Shown here one piece after another: positions 58,509 to 64,000 of a stretch of 64,000 nucleotides of DNA. The stretch is taken from NCBI GenBank assembly GCA_947683625.1, contig CANTUR010000240.1, positions 1,054,001 to 1,118,000 of the forward strand, written 5' to 3'. The notes beneath the pieces are model-generated. The model was given only the letters and a program-made list of their open reading frames with translations. It was not told the DNA's origin and did not search any database. The position numbers were made by a program, and so were the translations under genes. The stretch comes from Mallotus nudiflorus. Taxonomy: Eukaryota; Streptophyta; Magnoliopsida; Malpighiales; Euphorbiaceae. Position 1 is the stretch's first letter; every line of letters starts with the position of its first letter.

Positions 58509-59326
58509 GTAATTATTATTCTTTCCTCTAGCATATTTCATGTTAAATAAATATTGTTCTTTTTTTCAGTGCAACATGGCGATAGAGGTCTCTACTCCTA
58601 TTTTAAAAATTCAAGTATATGCTATTTTTATAATTTTATTCTAAATTTTTAATTTCAATAAAAATATTTCTGTTTTAAAATATTTCGATATATTAATTTT
58701 AGCATTATAAGTTTTTTAATATGCGTATATCTATACTTTTTTAGTTCTTATTTGTTACATTAATATTTTATATTTAATTTTGAACAAATAATTTTAAAGC
58801 AGAATATGCATGTTTACCAAAATTAGAACAACTGAGATAAAATTATCAAGGGTTGCTTGCAAAAATAAATAAATAAATAAAGATCTTTCTGCCAAACTAA
58901 AAAATTTGATTTAAAATTATAAAATATTGCATATATTAATTTTAATATTTATAACAAGAGGCTAGAGATCAAATATTAATTGTATTCAAATTTTTACTTG
59001 TATATATTATAGTCTGCTTAAAAAAAAATTTTGACCTAAAAAGCTTAAAAGAATATGAGATAAATAATTAAAAATAACATGAAGATTGGAATATTTGTAA
59101 TTTCTACTCAGTGAAATCAGGAAATTTCCCCTAAAAACACTCATCTTTGTTAAAATTGACAGGCTTTAAAATCAGTATAAGTAAAGAATCATGAATTTAA
59201 GGTTCAACTTGAGCTTAATTAGCTAGGATTGAATATTATATATTTAGTATAAAAATTATAAATATATAATATTTCATAAAATAAAATAACACAATTAAAG
59301 AGAAAACAACGAATGACAAAAAATAA
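58509..59326. other. AT-rich probable intron or intergenic sequence
   Basis: It begins with a GTAATT donor and polypyrimidine-rich sequence similar to that after 58194. No further exon was recognised up to the copia remnant. Confidence 0.4.
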
Positions 59327-59757
59327 TGTTGTATTGTATATTGCTTAACGAACGTGTACAGAGATTGAATTTATACAAACAATGTAACAATTAATGTAAC
59401 AGTAGATAAGAGTTACAAAACAAATAAAATATTCTAACTAATGATTAGGAAGACAAATAAATCAACTATCACGTGATCTTATCAACCTATTGACACCGCA
59501 AAGATGAAATTTATGACAAAGAGTGCTGAAACGATGCGGTGACAATGGTTTGGTGAAGATGTTAGCGACTTGATCCAAGGTTGGAATGTGATGCACCTGA
59601 AAAAATCCATTTGCAACTTGCTCATAAATAAAGCGGTAGTCTAATTCAATATGTTTTGGATGAGCATGAAAGACAGGGTTAGAGGTTAGGTAGATGACAC
59701 CAATATTATCACTGTATAGATTGATCGTGGGCACCGAATAATCAAGTTCTATGAGTA
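59327..59757 (-). mobile_element. Ty1/copia element C: RNase H end and 3' LTR fragment
   Basis: The minus-strand RNase H end (59462-59757) is followed by LTR-like sequence to about 59327 (start TGTCAATAGG or TGATAGTTG, end CAATACAACA, on the minus strand). Upstream copia sequence is displaced beyond the window by gypsy element C, which joins at 59758. Confidence 0.65.
59462..59757 (-). pseudogene. copia C RNase H C-terminus
   Basis: The open reading gives ILIELDYSVPTINLYSDNIG, VIYLTSNPVFHAHPKHIELD, RFIYEQVANGFFQVHHIPT, and QVANIFTKPLSPHRF, a well-kept copia RNase H end with the A-D-x-x-T-K-P-L motif (here V-A-N-I-F-T-K-P-L). The listed start is artificial. The upstream part is cut by the gypsy insertion within L-I-E-L. 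Confidence 0.85.
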
Positions 59758-61997
59758 TGTAACGACCCAAATCCTAATGGCATGTGATCTAGTCTTGAAA
59801 ATGGGAAAGTATGAAGTTTTCGAAACCTATAGTAAGTCTTATAAAATTTTCACAATACAACATTATCCAACTAACAATTTTAACAAAAATTCAACAGAGT
59901 TTTCTGTGTACTGAAAACAAATCCAAAACTTGCATAATGCAACTAACATTCCCAATAATATATAACAACTACAACTTCTCCAAATCACCATAATTAGCAA
60001 CATCTCAACTCAAAATATATCAAGATACATATTATAATACAATACAAATACCAATATAACACAATAACAACAACTTCTTTAAGCTACTACGGTTCTAGAT
60101 TAACTAAATTAATCCACAACATTAATGACATTACAATAATCTACATAAAAGCAACTATTGAAGAATGAGTCCGGCACAAAGAAAAATCACTAACAGTAAA
60201 CTCTCAATATCCTGAAAATAAATTGAGGGGAGTTATACCTCACTAAGTGAATTAATGTTATAAAATGCATGTTGAATTTAAAACACTTATGTAAAACCAA
60301 TAAATCCATTAAATAAATAAATATTCAAAAATCATTTATTTTGATAAAGATTTACTTTTTGTTATAGGTTCTTCCCAAAATCCATAAATCTCTTTATATA
60401 AATTTTCTCTTATGAAAATCATACGAAATACATTCTTCAGCGAAAATTATGGTAGAACCTTAAACCTCAATCCTTTAATGATGACCCAAGAGATCAAGCT
60501 CAATAGAGTTACATCTCAACTCTAGTTTGAGAGAACAAGCTCCACCGTGCTAACCATAGCCCGAGAGTAGAAGCTCCACCAAATGATTTCACATACTGCT
60601 TGAGAGATCATGCTCCACCAAGCTCAATTCATATCACTACTCGATAGTATAAGCTCCATTGAGCCAATTCCACAAATAACAGATGCAAGATCATAACCAG
60701 TGTGCACGTAGTGCTAGTGACACCCATTAGGTAATACATTCTACCATTTTCTCCAAAAACATATTTATCTCATAAATAAAATACAACATAGCTAAAACAT
60801 ATTTCCAATAATCATAAAATGAATATCTCATGTGGCTTATAAAATAATACAGCCCAATGAAATCCATAATAGTTTTTACGCCACATTTTTAAAATCATTA
60901 ATAATAATAAATGAAATAAACATGCTTGCGGGTAATATTTATAAGCATAACTAAATATATTTGCTCAACTTTATTATTATCTTTATCACATAAAATTCTC
61001 ATATATATATATATATATATATAATTAACTTACAGGTGGAGCATGTCGGCTGAGATCTCAGCTACCCAACTACCATGGCTTCTGCTCCAGAACTCTTTAC
61101 AATTAATATTATTTATTTAAAACATATGTATAGATTTAAAATAAATAAGTTCATAATAATACCCAAAAATCTAGAAAAATTCTAAAAATCAAGAAATTAA
61201 TAAAAATAGACTTGAAAACACCCTAAAATGACATTTAAGCCTCAAAGAATTAATTTCAATGAGCTAAAATGATTTAAATGGAAATTGAGAAATTTCCACT
61301 AAAACCTTTTTGAGATTTATTTCTCAAAATCTGCAATGAATTCAACTAAAACCTTTATACGCAAATTGATTACCACAATTTATATTATTTATTAAAAATA
61401 GTATCACAATTATTTTCAGGTCAGTAATATTTACCATAAAAATTCGGATGGGACCCACCCGAATCTCACTGGCAAACTCTACATCTTGACAAACAAAACA
61501 TACCAAAATGTTCAAAATAATTAGGAGAATACATTTCAGGCTTCAAACTAACCAGAATAGGCACTGAATAATAGAAATGGCAAATAAAGCAAAATTACCT
61601 AAAAATATTCTCCAAATATTCTATGTGTGTAAATTGGTTGTGTAGTTGGTACCTATGGACTCCTGACATTGAGAGGAATGCAATGGAACTGACCGTTGCA
61701 TATGAAGCCAACCAGAATTGTGCGAAATAAAGGTAGAAGGCTAATTGGAAAACATGAATTCTGCACTAATCAGAGCCACTTCTTGCAAAACAAACACTAC
61801 CGGAATTAAGAGGAGAATGAGACGAGTCTACGGTTTGAATTTGAGGTTAATCGGAGATCATTTGGGTGTTAAACGAAGGAAAAGAAAATTGTTAGTATTA
61901 AAAGGTAATTTGTCACATAAAACAGCCTCTCCCCTATTCCATATTTCCTCCTTTTAAAATGATGGACACTGCCACGTGTCCACTACCAATGTCCCTG

Positions 61998-62028
<31 letters not shown>

Positions 62029-62144
62029 CTAATAATAATAATAATAATAATAAATACAATATTAATAATAACAATAATAATAACAATAATGGTGATTACA
62101 GGATAAAAATAATAATATTAATAGCCAAAAATTTAGGTTGTTAC
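59758..62144 (-). repeat. 3' LTR of gypsy element C
   Basis: On the plus strand it starts TGTAACGACCC and ends GGTTGTTACA, giving TGTAACAACC...GGGTCGTTACA on the minus strand. The block GAAAGTATGAAGTTTTCGAA...AACCTATAGTAAG matches 41888-41970. It has AAT (62030-62053) and TA microsatellites and several GAGAGAACAAGCTCCACC-type units (60525-60665). Confidence 0.85.
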
Positions 62145-62185
62145 ATTCTTTCTCCTTTAAGAAAAATTCATCATCGAATTTTACA

Positions 62186-63500
62186 TCAGTATTGAAACAG
62201 ATAGGGTATCGGTGCTATATATTTGCCTTCGTCTCCCAAGTGCAGTTTTTCGCTGCATGATTGCTCTATAGTACCTTAACCATAGGAATTTCTTTAGTAC
62301 GTAGTTAGCGAATTTGTAAATCCACAATCATGATTGGGTCCTCTTCATATGACAAGTCTTCATTGAGCTCCATTGTCTGTGGTTGAAGAACATGTGAAGG
62401 ATTAGAAACGTACTTCCTCAACATGGAGACATGGAATACTGGATGAATCTGTGACAGTTCTTATGGTAACACCAATCTATAAGCCACATTGCTTACTCTT
62501 GAACAAATCTCAAAGGGTCTAATGTATCTTGGGGCTAGCTTACCCTTCTGACCAAATTGCATTACTCCTTTTATTGGAGACATTTTTAAAAACACCGTGT
62601 CTCTAATAGAAAATGATACATCCATCCTCTTAGGATCTGCATAACTCTTTTATCTACTGAAAGCTATCCTCAATCTCTGTTAGATGATAGGGACCCTCTC
62701 AGAAGTCACTTGCACTAACTTTGGGCCAGTTATTTCTCTCTTACCAACTTTCCAACATAAAAGAGATCTACACTTTCTACCATACAATGCTTTGTATGGT
62801 GCCATCCTAATGTTAACATGATAACCATTGTTATATGTAAATTCCATTAATGGTAAATATAAACCCCATTGGAAACCAAAGTCTATCACATACATTCGAA
62901 GCATATCCTTCAGTGTTTGAATGGTCCTTTTTGACTAACCATCCGTTTGAGGATGAAAAGCTATACTAAAGTCAAGTTTGGTGCCTAATGCTTTATGAAA
63001 CATTTGCCAAAAGACTAAAGTGAAAGTAGCTCCTCGGTCAGACACTATACTTTCTGGTACCCTATGGAGGCAAACAATTTGGTTAATATACAGCCTACAA
63101 GTCTTTTTAATTGGCAAGAAGTGAGTTGACTTGGTTAGTCTTGCAACTATCACCCAAATAACATCATAACCTCTAGTTGTATAAGGCAATCCAAAATCAA
63201 AGTCTATCGTAATCATGTCCCACTTCCACTCAAGAATGGGTAATTGTTGTAGTAATCCCGAGGGCCTCTAATGTTCTAATTTTGCTTGCTGACATATGAG
63301 ACACTTGGATGCAAATTCTACGATGTCTCTTTTCATCCTATTCCACCAATATATATCTTTTAGATCATGATACATTTTAGTAGAATATGGATGAACGCTA
63401 TAAGTAAAAAAAATGAGCTTCTTCCATAATCTCCTTCCTCAGCTCATCTACATCTAGTACACACAACCTAGTGCCCAAGTGCAATATGCCTTTACTGTCA
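62186..63500 (-). pseudogene. pol: Integrase and chromodomain-like region, gypsy element C
   Basis: From right to left: integrase core 62935-63216 (GYDVIWVIVARLTKSTHFLP, ESIVSDRGATFTLVFWQ, LDFSIAFHPQTDG), then 62680-62904 (MLRMYVIDFG, LMEFTYNNGYH, MAPYKALYGRKCRS), then fragments of the GPY/F and CR regions (FHVSMLRKYVSNPSHVLQP, ELNEDL, ETWET-like, YPICF) ending near 62189. Stops separate the runs. MAPYKALYGRKCRS occurs once here, unlike the duplicated segment in element A. Confidence 0.85.
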
Positions 63501-63537
63501 ATTACAAAATCTCAAAATTGACCTTGTTGAACCTCTA

Positions 63538-64000
63538 TCATAATTCTCTACAATTGTAGGTCTCTTCTTTAAGCTGCCTTAACTCTATCCAAATACACTG
63601 ATTGTACTTTGAATGAGCCAATAAACATCTCTTGGTTACCTTCCATTGCAATCCCTGATCAACAAGCTCATGTAATTCCATAATAATTAGCCTCCTCTCT
63701 ATGCTAATATGAGTAAGGTTGACCACTAACTTTCTGCTTAATGCATTAGATACCATATTCGCTTTACCTGGATGATACAAAACAAAGTAATCATAATCTT
63801 TTAGGAGTTCCATCCATCTTCTCTGTCTCAAGTTCAAGCCTCTTTGTTGGAAAATGTACTTTAAAATCTTGGGATTAATGTATATCTCACAAATTACATC
63901 GTAAAAGTAATGCCTTCAAATCTTTAAAGCAAACACTATAACTACCATCTCTAAATCATGAGTAGGATAGTTCTGCTCATGCTTCTTCAATTGGCATGAA
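63538..64000 (-). pseudogene. pol: RNase H of gypsy element C (partial)
   Basis: The minus-strand reading gives NLRQRRWMELLKDYDYFVL, YHPGKANMVSNALSRKLV (the A-D of the usual V-A-D-A-L-S-R is S-N here), and THISIERRLIIMELHELVDQ. The last bases on the window's right edge read KKHEQNYPTHDLE-type sequence. The catalytic Asp in the ADALS motif is changed to Asn, a loss-of-function change. Confidence 0.85.

Larger units (their letters stand above)
59758..64000 (-). mobile_element. Tekay/Del-type gypsy element C (3' part; runs off the window)
   Basis: On the minus strand RNase H, integrase and chromodomain-like region are followed by a purine tract and a 2.39 kb 3' LTR. The element is inserted in copia C. 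The left flank is GAGTA (59753-59757); its partner should lie beyond the right edge. The LTR is related to that of element B (41888-44199). Confidence 0.85.

Noticed and set aside
61959..62195. Plus-strand ORF with long Asn runs
   Set aside because: Translation of an AAT microsatellite in the LTR of element C.

Overview
This is a eudicot-type plant nuclear genome window. It is AT-rich, with spliced genes, long AT microsatellites and dense nested LTR retrotransposons. The species cannot be fixed from the sequence alone. I see no bacterial operons, no CRISPR array, and no rRNA or tRNA gene. Most of the 64 kb is mobile DNA of several ages. The only host-type genes are two related loci whose first coding exon encodes a copia-gag-like (UBN2/DUF4219-type) domain. 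One locus continues into ankyrin repeats and a C-terminal PGG membrane domain.

Layout. 1-8612: a decayed Ty1/copia element (+), split by a non-autonomous Ty3/gypsy element (2383-7394) with 1.4 kb LTRs, a mutated tRNA-Asp-type primer site and a 5-bp target duplication. 8982-10657: a 1.7 kb Mutator-like element with about 210-bp terminal inverted repeats and a 10-bp target duplication. 11583-16783: an ankyrin/PGG pseudogene (+) with a lost start, two stops and three frameshifts. One of its introns holds a second Mutator-like element (13195-14049) with a perfect 10-bp duplication. 17326-33822: a 16.5 kb old gypsy element of the Tat type with gag-pol on the minus strand. Between pol and its 3' LTR it carries two decayed plus-strand genes of the plant mobile domain type, a TATA box, a minisatellite and clusters of a palindromic motif.

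34014-37875: a 3'-truncated copia element (+). 38872-39768: a hAT-like relic (-). 39766-55632: the 5' part of an old Tekay/Del-type gypsy element (-). Its LTR was split by a young Tekay element (+, 44200-55490; 3.1 kb LTRs about 99% alike, perfect target duplication CTTGT) whose gag is open but whose pol has one frameshift and three stops. 57868-58508: the N-terminal exons of the second gag-like/ankyrin-family gene, apparently open. 59327-59757: a copia 3' end (-), interrupted by a third Tekay-type element (-) that runs off the right edge (59758-64000).

The genes do not form a pathway. The main biology is nested transposition, antisense cargo genes inside a Tat-type retrotransposon, and a host gene family whose first domain resembles copia gag. 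A copia gag relic at 34414 in the same window allows a direct comparison.
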